A stretch of 12,862 bases of DNA from Gammaproteobacteria bacterium RIFCSPHIGHO2_12_FULL_37_34 (GTDB lineage: Bacteria; Pseudomonadota; Gammaproteobacteria; DSM-16500), in assembly GCA_001801495.1 (NCBI GenBank), contig MGXW01000033.1, positions 1-12,862 of the forward strand. The letters run 5' to 3'. The position numbers and the translations under genes are program-made. Positions within the stretch are counted from its first letter, which is position 1. Every line of letters starts with the position of its first letter. Of this stretch, positions 7,486 to 12,862 are shown piece after piece. The notes under the pieces are model-generated. The model saw only the letters and a list, made by a program, of their open reading frames with translations, had not been told where the DNA came from and searched no databases.

Positions 7486-8470
7486 TTTTCCCTCTCGTCA
7501 TACTTCCTTTAAGCAAGCGAAACACACGTTTTAAAATAATCCGGCAGGTTGTTTCAACAAAGCCAAACACCCAAAAAATATTATATTTTTTTAGACTTTT
7601 CTTCGTAGTTAAAAAAGCCATTCGAAAATTAAGATCTAATAATTTATATAGTATTAACCGGGTGGATTGATCATGATACCAATAAATCAAACCAAATTTT
7701 TGTTTGGTGGATAAAATATGTTGATATGTTTCTAAATGAGATTCGATAATTTCCATATGTTCATAACATAATTTTAAGATATTTATCTTCTGATTACCAA
7801 ATGTAGAAGAACCAGGATGAGCTAAATAATTATGACCCACATGGTTGACATACACATTTTTTACTTGATAAATCATCGCACGCAATAAAAATTCCTTATC
7901 ATTACTTAACAGTGGTTTGCCTCGTGAGTCTAAGGCAATAAAAGGCCCTATGCGTTGAAATAACGATTGACGAATAAAGCGGCAACAAATAGCAGAAACC
8001 ACATCAAAACAAATATTTTTAAAAGTGAGCTCCATTTTTTTTGCTGTCGCATAAACCCATTTAGGCCGATAGCAATTATTTGTTGCATCATATTCAACAA
8101 TGCGGCCACCACATGAAATAATATCAGCATCTTTATATTGAAGTGATGCATAACCAATTTTTTTCAATGTGGCAGGTTCATACCAATCATCTGCCATTAA
8201 AAGCGCAATCAAATCGCCTGTCGCTCGTTTAATACCCTGATTGGCACCCACAATAGGACCGCCATCGGGGCGACTGTGCCAATAGGTAAAATAAGATTCA
8301 TAACGTTTAATCAAATCAATTGTACCATCTGTTGAACCCGCATCAATGATAATCAATTCAAGATTATCATAATGTTGATCAAGCACACTCCGTAATGCTT
8401 TCTCAAATGTTTTCACACCATTTAAAACTGGCATGATGATTGATAGTTTGGGTAAACACAGTGATTGCAT
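7451..8470 (-). CDS. Family 2 glycosyltransferase
   Basis: 339 aa GT-A inverting glycosyltransferase. 'LSIIMPVLNGVKTFEKAL' opens the fold (9-26); D43 and D48 in 'IIIDAGSTDGT' contact the nucleotide; 'SRPDGGPIVGANQGIKRATGD' (66-86) and the metal motif D94-D95 in 'LMADDWYEP' are typical of the WcaA-like group that extends surface polysaccharides. The C-terminal third (about 230-339) is basic and hydrophobic and unassigned. The ATG at 8470 has GAGG 6 bases upstream and lies 9 bases after hddC. The last 35 bases overlap metF. From context it probably transfers the heptose made by the upstream genes, or builds the repeat unit that contains it; donor and acceptor cannot be read from sequence. Confidence 0.9.
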   Translation of the reverse strand: MQSLCLPKLSIIMPVLNGVKTFEKALRSVLDQHYDNLELIIIDAGSTDGTIDLIKRYESYFTYWHSRPDGGPIVGANQGIKRATGDLIALLMADDWYEPATLKKIGYASLQYKDADIISCGGRIVEYDATNNCYRPKWVYATAKKMELTFKNICFDVVSAICCRFIRQSLFQRIGPFIALDSRGKPLLSNDKEFLLRAMIYQVKNVYVNHVGHNYLAHPGSSTFGNQKINILKLCYEHMEIIESHLETYQHILSTKQKFGLIYWYHDQSTRLILYKLLDLNFRMAFLTTKKSLKKYNIFWVFGFVETTCRIILKRVFRLLKGSMTRGKNEKTYILSDKL

Positions 8471-8479
8471 GTTTAGCCT

Positions 8480-9187
8480 CTAGTCATTTTCGCATATAAA
8501 CAGCTTCATTTCCGCTTGTGCACGAGCATAATCTTCCGGTATACCAATATCAATAAAATAATCTTCAGTGATAAATGCTTGTGGCTTGATGTTGTGAACA
8601 TATGGGTGCAAAAAATCATGCTCAAAAGAAAATTGTTTTGGCAATGTAACTTGCGCAAACAAATCTGGGTTCATCAAATAAACTCCCGCATTAATTAATC
8701 CTGGTCCAATCTCACCTTTTTCTTTAAATGCTGTCACAATATGATTCTTAACAATAACTTTACCATAGCGCTCACAATGATCGACCTGCCGCAACCCCAT
8801 GGTGATGGCAGCCTGATGATGCACATGTTGCTGATAAAGAGCGTGATAATTAAATTTTACAAATGTATCGCCATTTAACACAAAGACGGGTTCGTCTCCA
8901 TTCAGCAAAGTCATCGCATAAACAATCGCGCCACCTGTGCCTAATGGCTCTTCTTCGTTAGCATAAGCAATCGTTATATTGTGATATTGATGTTGAAAAT
9001 AGTTATAAATACATTCACGCAAGTAATGTACTGCTAAAACAACGTGCCTCACACCCTGCTGTTTTAGATAATCCAACAAATGAGCCAAAAAAGGTTTATG
9101 TTGTATGGGAGCCATGGGCTTAGGAAGATGAGGTAAAGTAGCGCGCAAGCGTTGCCCCAATCCTCCAGCTAAAATAATGGCTTGCAT
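8480..9187 (-). CDS. hddC: D-glycero-alpha-D-manno-heptose 1-phosphate guanylyltransferase-like nucleotidyltransferase
   Basis: 235 aa sugar-1-phosphate nucleotidyltransferase. The signature is 'ILAGGLGQRLRATLPHLPKP' (5-24) with 'MAPIQHKPFL'; 'EEEPLGTGGAI' and 'FVLNGDTFV' (the metal Asp) follow, and 'YFIDIGIPEDYARAQ' closes the fold. The unusually short form and the 'LPKPMAPI..KPFL' pattern match HddC, which makes GDP-D-glycero-D-manno-heptose from heptose-1-phosphate and GTP. A mannose- or glucose-1-phosphate specificity cannot be excluded by eye, but adjacency to gmhA strongly favours heptose. Its ATG at 9187 shares one base with the gmhA stop (TAATG), so the two are coupled. Confidence 0.83.
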   Translation of the reverse strand: MQAIILAGGLGQRLRATLPHLPKPMAPIQHKPFLAHLLDYLKQQGVRHVVLAVHYLRECIYNYFQHQYHNITIAYANEEEPLGTGGAIVYAMTLLNGDEPVFVLNGDTFVKFNYHALYQQHVHHQAAITMGLRQVDHCERYGKVIVKNHIVTAFKEKGEIGPGLINAGVYLMNPDLFAQVTLPKQFSFEHDFLHPYVHNIKPQAFITEDYFIDIGIPEDYARAQAEMKLFICEND

Positions 9188-9807
9188 TAAATGGTTGCTA
9201 CATGAATTGCTTTTCTAAGAGGATTAAATTGCTCACCATATATTGCTTCTTCAATCAATGAGCAAATAATATGACCAAACAAGATATGACATTCTTGAAT
9301 TTTAGGCGTCTCTGTCGAAGGAACATTTAAAACGATATCACAACGCTCCATCATGAAAGGCGCTTGCATACCGGTTAGCCCTATCGTCATTAATTGCTTC
9401 ACACGCGCAGCTTCTAATGCGCGTAAAATATTTGGTGATTTACCCGATGTTGTAATACCAATCAACACATCGCCTGCTTGCCCAAGTGCTTCTACTTGAC
9501 GTGAAAATGTTTTTTCAAATGCATAATCATTGCCTGTAGCGGTTAATACAGATGTATCGGTTGTTAAAGCAATCGCAGCTAAGGCTGGTCGTTCGTAACA
9601 CAACCGCGTCACTAATTCTGCCGCCAAATGTTGAGCATCTGCCGCACTACCACCGTTTCCAGCAAATAATATTTTTTTATTTTGTTTTAATGCTTGCGTA
9701 CAACATTCAGCAATCAAAGACACTTTTTTTAAAAAATCCGCATCTTGTTGGATATGCAATAAAATGGACAATGATTTTTTTATTTCATTTTGAACAAAAT
9801 CACGCAT
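9187..9807 (-). CDS. gmhA: Sedoheptulose-7-phosphate isomerase GmhA
   Basis: Converts sedoheptulose-7-phosphate to D-glycero-D-manno-heptose-7-phosphate, the first step of heptose nucleotide synthesis. 206 aa with a single SIS domain. 'FAGNGGSAADAQHLAAEL' (48-65) holds the phosphate loop and E64, the likely catalytic base. 'ITTSGKSPNI' (118-127) is the second phosphate loop. 'IQECHILFGHIICSLIE' (170-186) contains Q171 and H179, matching E. coli Q172/H180. AAGGA lies 7 bases before the ATG at 9807. The gene is 10 bases downstream of the SDR. If the genome has another gmhA for lipopolysaccharide core ADP-heptose, this would be the paralogue dedicated to the GDP-heptose branch. Confidence 0.93.
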   Translation of the reverse strand: MRDFVQNEIKKSLSILLHIQQDADFLKKVSLIAECCTQALKQNKKILFAGNGGSAADAQHLAAELVTRLCYERPALAAIALTTDTSVLTATGNDYAFEKTFSRQVEALGQAGDVLIGITTSGKSPNILRALEAARVKQLMTIGLTGMQAPFMMERCDIVLNVPSTETPKIQECHILFGHIICSLIEEAIYGEQFNPLRKAIHVATI

Positions 9808-9817
9808 ATATATTTCC

Positions 9818-10834
9818 TTATCTTACCAAAAATGAATCTGATTGGTTCACACGCTGACGCCAATACTGTAATAAATCTTGCATGGTTTTTTCAAAACCTA
9901 TTTGTGGTTTCCAACCCGTATGCCGCTCAAATTTAGTGGTATCAGGCACTTGTAAATCTGCATCAATTGGTCGTAAGCGTTCTTTATCCACCGCCACCTT
10001 TATTGTATCTTTCATCGGTGAAAGTGCAATCAAATAATCTAATATTGCTTTTATAGTACAAGTGTACGTACCACCAATATTATAAAATTCACCCGCAATT
10101 GGTTGATGGGTAACCAATAAATAATAAGCACGTACCGCATCTCGCACATCTGCAATAGTACGCAAGGAATTTAAATTACCAACTTTTACTATTGGAGGAA
10201 TAGAACCTTTTTCAATCAATGCAATTTGTTTAGCAAAAGTTGATTCAGCAAACACATCACCACGCCTTGGCCCCGTATGCGTAAACATGCGTGTGGTCAT
10301 GATAGTCATATGATAAGCTTCTGCATAAAAACGACCGATTAAATCCGTACCTACTTTTGAAATAGCATAGGGGGAAGCCGGATGAAATGTACAATGTTCA
10401 TTAATAGGAAGCTTTTCTTTTGGAACGCGCCCAAATACTTCGGATGATGCACACACATGAATAATAGCATCAGGTTTGTGGTGTCGCAGCGCTTCCAACA
10501 CTCGAGCAGTGCCTTGAATGTTCGTTTCATAGGTATCTAAAGGACTAGTAAAACTCGTTTGCGGAAAACTTTGTGCAGCCAAATGAAAAACATAATCAGG
10601 TTTGGTTTCTTTCATCACATAATCAATGGAAGCGGAATCGCGTAAATCACCATACACTAAATGTATGCGCTCTTGACGATTGATGAGTGGAACCAAGTGC
10701 GAAATATTATCAAGCGGACTACGCCAACGGCATAATCCAACAATTTCCCAGTCAGTATGAGCTAAGAGAAAATCAGTAAGATGAGATCCCACCATCCCTG
10801 TAATTCCAGTAATAAATGCGCGTTTTTTTATCAT
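9818..10834 (-). CDS. Extended SDR, GDP-mannose / GDP-heptose 4,6-dehydratase-like
   Basis: 338 aa NAD(P)-dependent extended short-chain dehydrogenase. Nucleotide loop 'TGITGMVGSHL' (G10, G13, G16), 'GDLRDSASI' (62-70), 'HLAAQSFPQTSF' (84-95), catalytic S130-S131-E132 ('ASSEVFG') and Y156-x3-K160 ('SPYAISK'). The Glu beside the Ser and the segment 'FTHTGPRRGDVFAES' are typical of the GDP-mannose 4,6-dehydratase group. With gmhA and hddC downstream, GDP-manno-heptose is the likely substrate, as with DmhA of Yersinia and related enzymes of Burkholderia and Campylobacter loci. That would give a 4-keto-6-deoxy heptose. GAGGA lies 7 bases before the ATG at 10834. First gene of the leftward operon. 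No reductase partner is adjacent, so plain GDP-mannose dehydratase activity stays possible. Confidence 0.85.
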   Translation of the reverse strand: MIKKRAFITGITGMVGSHLTDFLLAHTDWEIVGLCRWRSPLDNISHLVPLINRQERIHLVYGDLRDSASIDYVMKETKPDYVFHLAAQSFPQTSFTSPLDTYETNIQGTARVLEALRHHKPDAIIHVCASSEVFGRVPKEKLPINEHCTFHPASPYAISKVGTDLIGRFYAEAYHMTIMTTRMFTHTGPRRGDVFAESTFAKQIALIEKGSIPPIVKVGNLNSLRTIADVRDAVRAYYLLVTHQPIAGEFYNIGGTYTCTIKAILDYLIALSPMKDTIKVAVDKERLRPIDADLQVPDTTKFERHTGWKPQIGFEKTMQDLLQYWRQRVNQSDSFLVR

Positions 10835-10856
10835 GTTATCTTCCTCAATGCTTTTT

Positions 10857-10884
10857 ACTTTAGTGAAAAATCAAATAATGTCAA
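10857..10884 (-). promoter_or_regulatory. Promoter of the SDR-gmhA-hddC operon
   Basis: On the reverse strand: perfect -35 TTGACA (10879-10884), 16 bases, then TAAAGT (10857-10862, 4/6). The start would be near 10850, giving a short leader with the GAGGA ribosome site. The -35 box directly abuts the target duplication (10885-10891) of the inserted element. Confidence 0.55.
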
Positions 10885-10891
10885 TTAGAAT
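10885..10891. repeat. Left target site duplication TTAGAAT
   Basis: The seven-base TTAGAAT is repeated exactly at 11085-11091, directly outside both inverted ends of the 10892-11084 element. It is the footprint of a transposition event. Confidence 0.8.
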
Positions 10892-11084
10892 CTCGCCTTA
10901 CGCAATAACGAGTTGTTAACTTCATTTTTGACTCTCGATACTCTATACGCGAGGGGTGTCGCGGAAGGAGGGCTCCCACCGCGCGCAGGTACGAGCACGG
11001 TGGGATACCTGCAGCGACGAACCCCAAGTAATACAACCTCTGTAGTCAAAATGAAGTTAACAACTCGTTATTACGTAAGGCGAG
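10892..11084. mobile_element. 193-bp MITE-like insertion with long inverted ends and GC-rich core
   Basis: Left end 10892-10933 and right end 11044-11084 are inverted copies (42 and 41 bases) with one substitution (C/T at base 12) and one extra T; the outermost bases are CTCGCCTTACG. A 7-bp direct duplication flanks the element. No transposase is encoded; the short open frames inside lack ribosome sites and any recognisable protein. The core (about 10940-11035) is GC-rich against AT-rich surroundings and itself carries inverted segments (GGGGT...CGC near 10952 against GCG...ACCCC near 11013; two interleaved 7-bp pairs at 10975-11012). Most of the element could fold into one long hairpin. Together with 11092-11148 it accounts for most of the 348-base gene-free gap. 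The 7-bp duplication does not identify a transposase family by itself. Confidence 0.82.
10975..11012. other. Interleaved complementary segments (pseudoknot or alternative stems)
   Basis: CCCACCG (10975-10981) pairs with CGGTGGG (10998-11004), and GCAGGTA (10985-10991) pairs with TACCTGC (11006-11012). All four are perfect 7-mers in the order A-B-A'-B', so the two stems either form a pseudoknot or exclude each other. Because both are inverted repeats, the topology holds for RNA from either strand. Confidence 0.6.
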
Positions 11085-11091
11085 TTAGAAT
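11085..11091. repeat. Right target site duplication TTAGAAT
   Basis: Exact copy of 10885-10891 directly outside the right inverted end. Removing the element plus one copy restores a continuous sequence with the palindrome GAATATTC at the junction. Confidence 0.8.
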
Positions 11092-11148
11092 ATTCATTCG
11101 ACATACCGAATGAATAACGCTACAATTCGTTCAGTATGTCGAATGAAC
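11092..11148. repeat. Pair of inverted palindromic motifs upstream of the GT4 gene
   Basis: The first motif, ATTCATTCG-ACATAC-CGAATGAAT (11092-11115), is a perfect 9-bp hairpin with a 6-base loop. The second (11126-11148) is a diverged copy in reverse orientation. TTCATTCGACATAC (11093-11106) is exactly complementary to 11134-11147. There is no T-tract, so a terminator is unlikely. Either a BIME-like intergenic repeat or paired operator sites, ending 34 bases before the glycosyltransferase start. Confidence 0.6.
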
Positions 11149-11182
11149 ACCATACCCTCTCGCAACTCCCACTGGATATCTC

Positions 11183-12370
11183 ATGCGCATCCTGTTAATC
11201 AACGATAACCATGCACCCATAGGCGGAGCAGAGCAGTATTTCTTTGATTTGAAAAGCAGATTAAAAAAAGTGCCAGGCATAGAAGTATTTTCTCTTGGTT
11301 TTGGACAAAAACCATACCATGCTCAAGATGAGATCATCCTAAAAGGAAATCACTCCAAACTAACAAAATGGATAGGACAAATCATCTTCTATCCTCCCAT
11401 TTATTTTAAAATACGCCGTTATTTAAAAAAAATTCGTCCTGATATCATTCATATTCATAATATCAAACAATATTCCACTTCTCTCTTAGCTGCTATCCAA
11501 TCCTATCCCGTTGTACAAACCATTCACGATTATGGCGCGATTTGCCCAACTGCATACAATATTCATAAAAACAATTTGCAAGCTTGCCCTACTGGTTTTA
11601 AATGGCAATGTTTTTTTCAACATCAATTGAAATATAACTTTGTTGTGTATTTGTTTTTAATATATGCTTTTTTAAAAATAAGAAAAAAGCAGAAAAAATT
11701 AATAAAAAAATTTATTGCACCCTCCCCTTTATTGGTAAACTATTTAAAACAAAATCATTTTACTCATGCGGTTTATATTCCTCCTTTTGTAAAGGCGCGT
11801 CGCCATTATTCATTCGATAAAATAAAACCTCATCATTTTTTATTTGCAGGACAATTAGGTACCCACAAAGGTATTCATTTTTTGCTTGAAGAGTTTGCCT
11901 TAGCCAGACAAAAAAATAATCTACTCACACTTACTTTAGCTGGTACAGGTTCAATGGAATCCGTGCTACATCGTCGTATTAAACAACTCGATTTAGAAGC
12001 TTCTGTTTATTTGGTTGGTTGGCAAAATAATCTAGAGCTCTATTATCAAGAGTGCGTTGCCGTTATCTTTCCTAGCATCTGGATGGAAGCATTTGGCTTA
12101 GTCATGGCAGATGCCATGACGCATGCGCGAGCTATTATCGGCTCTAATCGAGGTTCACCGCCTTGGTTGATTGATGATAATCAAACCGGGTTCATTATTG
12201 ATCCATATCAGCCTGGCATGCTTGCAGAAAAAATATTAATGCTCGCTGATCATTTGGAATACGCAAAAAAATTAGGGAAAAATGGTTATGAGAAAATACA
12301 ATCGTTAATTGATAACGAAGCTACTTTAAAACAAATTATTTCTTGTTATCTTGATGCATCAACTGGTTAA
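11183..12370 (+). CDS. Family 4 (GT-B) glycosyltransferase
   Basis: 395 aa retaining GT-B enzyme. N-terminal acceptor domain: 'MRILLINDNHAPIGGAEQYFFDL' type opening (the 'GGAEQY' at 14-19 is family-typical), 'PDIIHIHNI' (86-94) and 'QTIHDYGAICP' (112-122). C-terminal donor domain: 'FLFAGQLGTHKGIHFLLEEF' type block (219-238), 'LTLAGTGSM' (251-258), 'VIFPSIWMEAFGLVMADAM' (294-312). The donor-site E-x7-E motif reads E302-x7-D310, a conservative change at the second acid. A strongly basic hydrophobic stretch at 150-180 may contact the membrane. Only a weak GGA precedes the ATG and no clear promoter is visible. It is divergent from the heptose operon and probably part of the same glycan locus. Donor and acceptor unknown. 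Confidence 0.9.
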   Translation: MRILLINDNHAPIGGAEQYFFDLKSRLKKVPGIEVFSLGFGQKPYHAQDEIILKGNHSKLTKWIGQIIFYPPIYFKIRRYLKKIRPDIIHIHNIKQYSTSLLAAIQSYPVVQTIHDYGAICPTAYNIHKNNLQACPTGFKWQCFFQHQLKYNFVVYLFLIYAFLKIRKKQKKLIKKFIAPSPLLVNYLKQNHFTHAVYIPPFVKARRHYSFDKIKPHHFLFAGQLGTHKGIHFLLEEFALARQKNNLLTLTLAGTGSMESVLHRRIKQLDLEASVYLVGWQNNLELYYQECVAVIFPSIWMEAFGLVMADAMTHARAIIGSNRGSPPWLIDDNQTGFIIDPYQPGMLAEKILMLADHLEYAKKLGKNGYEKIQSLIDNEATLKQIISCYLDASTG

Positions 12371-12768
12371 CGGCATGCCGGCCTCAACCATGGCAAATCG
12401 ATTATATCATCATACGATGGATGATCTTTCAGATAATTCCTCAATTTATCGGCTACTTCAGTAATCGGCATCAATATGCGTATTTCTTGTCCTCTATCAA
12501 CATAACCATCAATACTAACCTCATCTAAAGCATCTATAAAAAAAGTGTTGATTCCTAATCCTAATTGATTTAATTTTTCTCTATATCTTTCGATCTCTGA
12601 TCTTTCTTGTATACACCTAAATTTCAGCTTATATCCTTCTAAATCATCATAACTTCTTGCAAAAGTACAAGCTGACGACTGTATCTTTAAAAGACAGATT
12701 AAATCTATACCAACTCTTTCTATTAATTTTTTATCTAACTCTTCTTGCGTTTTTTCTTGTCTATTCAT
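12367..12768 (-). CDS. Hypothetical protein, unrecognised
   Basis: 133 aa soluble protein with no signal peptide, membrane helix or motif that I recognise. It is rich in charged residues, with a helical N-terminal part ('EKTQEELDKKLIERVGIDL', from about residue 5) and a C-terminal region with 'GQEIRILMPITEVADKLRNYL' and 'YDDIIDLPWL'. Start: the ATG at 12768 has GAGGGG (12775-12780) 6 bases upstream, preferred over a TTG at 12792 in the same frame. It converges on the GT4 gene, with the two TAA stops sharing TTAA (4-base overlap), so no separate terminator exists between them. Codon use looks like the neighbours, which supports a real gene. Function unknown. Confidence 0.6.
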   Translation of the reverse strand: MNRQEKTQEELDKKLIERVGIDLICLLKIQSSACTFARSYDDLEGYKLKFRCIQERSEIERYREKLNQLGLGINTFFIDALDEVSIDGYVDRGQEIRILMPITEVADKLRNYLKDHPSYDDIIDLPWLRPACR

Positions 12769-12774
12769 TCCAAT

Positions 12775-12812
12775 CCCCTCAGTACACGACAAAATTTCCG
12801 TTTGCCCTGAGG
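12775..12812 (-). promoter_or_regulatory. Hairpin that could cover the ribosome site of the small hypothetical gene
   Basis: In the transcript CCTCAG (12812-12807) can pair with CTGAGG (12782-12777), which overlaps the ribosome site GAGGGG (12780-12775). The loop is 24 bases and can form an inner CAAA/TTTG pairing. Stem of 6 bp, prediction by eye only. Confidence 0.3.
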
Positions 12813-12836
12813 AGATCGATTTTGTTTCCGATCGTG

Positions 12837-12862
12837 CTTCGAGACGTCGCGCTACGCGCGAC
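12837..12862. repeat. Start of a GC-rich REP-like palindrome, cut by the window edge
   Basis: CTTCGAGAC (12837-12845) is followed by the hairpin GTCGCGC-TAC-GCGCGAC (12846-12862). This layout resembles dispersed repeats of the form CCTTCGAGAC-hairpin-CTCCTCAGG. A CCCTGAGGAG segment in the opposite sense lies at 12805-12814. It is strikingly GC-rich against the AT-rich surroundings. The second half lies beyond the window. Confidence 0.55.

Noticed and set aside
7160..7670. Rightward open frames overlapping metF and the glycosyltransferase end
   Set aside because: They are antisense to two well-supported genes, lack ribosome sites, and give no recognisable protein.
11085..11091. TAGAAT in the right target duplication as a -10 box for the GT4 gene
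   Set aside because: The hexamer matches 5/6, but nothing near a -35 consensus lies 16-18 bases upstream in the element end.
10913..11113. 66-codon rightward open frame across the inserted element
   Set aside because: It lies almost wholly inside the palindromic element, has no ribosome site, and its composition follows the GC-rich core rather than a protein pattern.
11092..11148. CRISPR repeats or a terminator
   Set aside because: Only two copies in inverted rather than direct orientation, no spacers, and no T-tract after either hairpin.

Overview
The window reads as a chromosomal segment of an AT-rich gammaproteobacterium. Gene density, protein families and codon bias toward A/T endings would suit the Legionellales/Coxiellaceae area, but there is no rRNA or marker gene here, so the taxonomy is an inference only. 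Coding density is high. The only gene-free stretch above 300 bases is 10835-11182.

Left edge (1-1181): the 5' part of a dolichol-phosphate-mannosyltransferase-like family 2 glycosyltransferase runs leftward out of the window. It is divergent from a phytanoyl-CoA-dioxygenase-fold (PhyH) 2-oxoglutarate/Fe(II) oxygenase. Leftward block A (1227-6481) is transcribed in the order metE, membrane-anchored alpha/beta hydrolase (4-base ATGA overlap), then a two-subunit thiamine-diphosphate 2-oxoacid dehydrogenase E1 (alpha, beta) with no E2 or E3 beside it. Leftward block B (6607-10834) is transcribed in the order GDP-sugar 4,6-dehydratase-like SDR, gmhA, hddC, family 2 glycosyltransferase, metF. The genes of block B are tightly packed or overlapping. 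metF begins inside the end of the glycosyltransferase gene and is followed by a hairpin terminator; metE then has its own promoter.

Right part: a family 4 glycosyltransferase (11183-12370) runs rightward, divergent from block B, and converges on a small unrecognised gene (stop to stop, 4-base overlap). The last bases are the beginning of a GC-rich REP-like palindrome.

Together, gmhA, hddC, the SDR and three glycosyltransferases point to a surface polysaccharide locus that makes a GDP-manno-heptose and perhaps its 6-deoxy derivative. The heptose kinase and phosphatase that the pathway needs are not in the window. metE/metF supply methionine by the cobalamin-independent route.

The most notable object is a 193-bp non-coding insertion at 10892-11084. 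It has about 41-bp inverted ends, a perfect 7-bp target duplication (TTAGAAT), and a GC-rich core carrying two interleaved 7-bp complementary pairs, which gives pseudoknot or switch topology. It sits directly against the -35 box of the heptose operon. I read it as a MITE with a structured core. I could not assign it to a known family.
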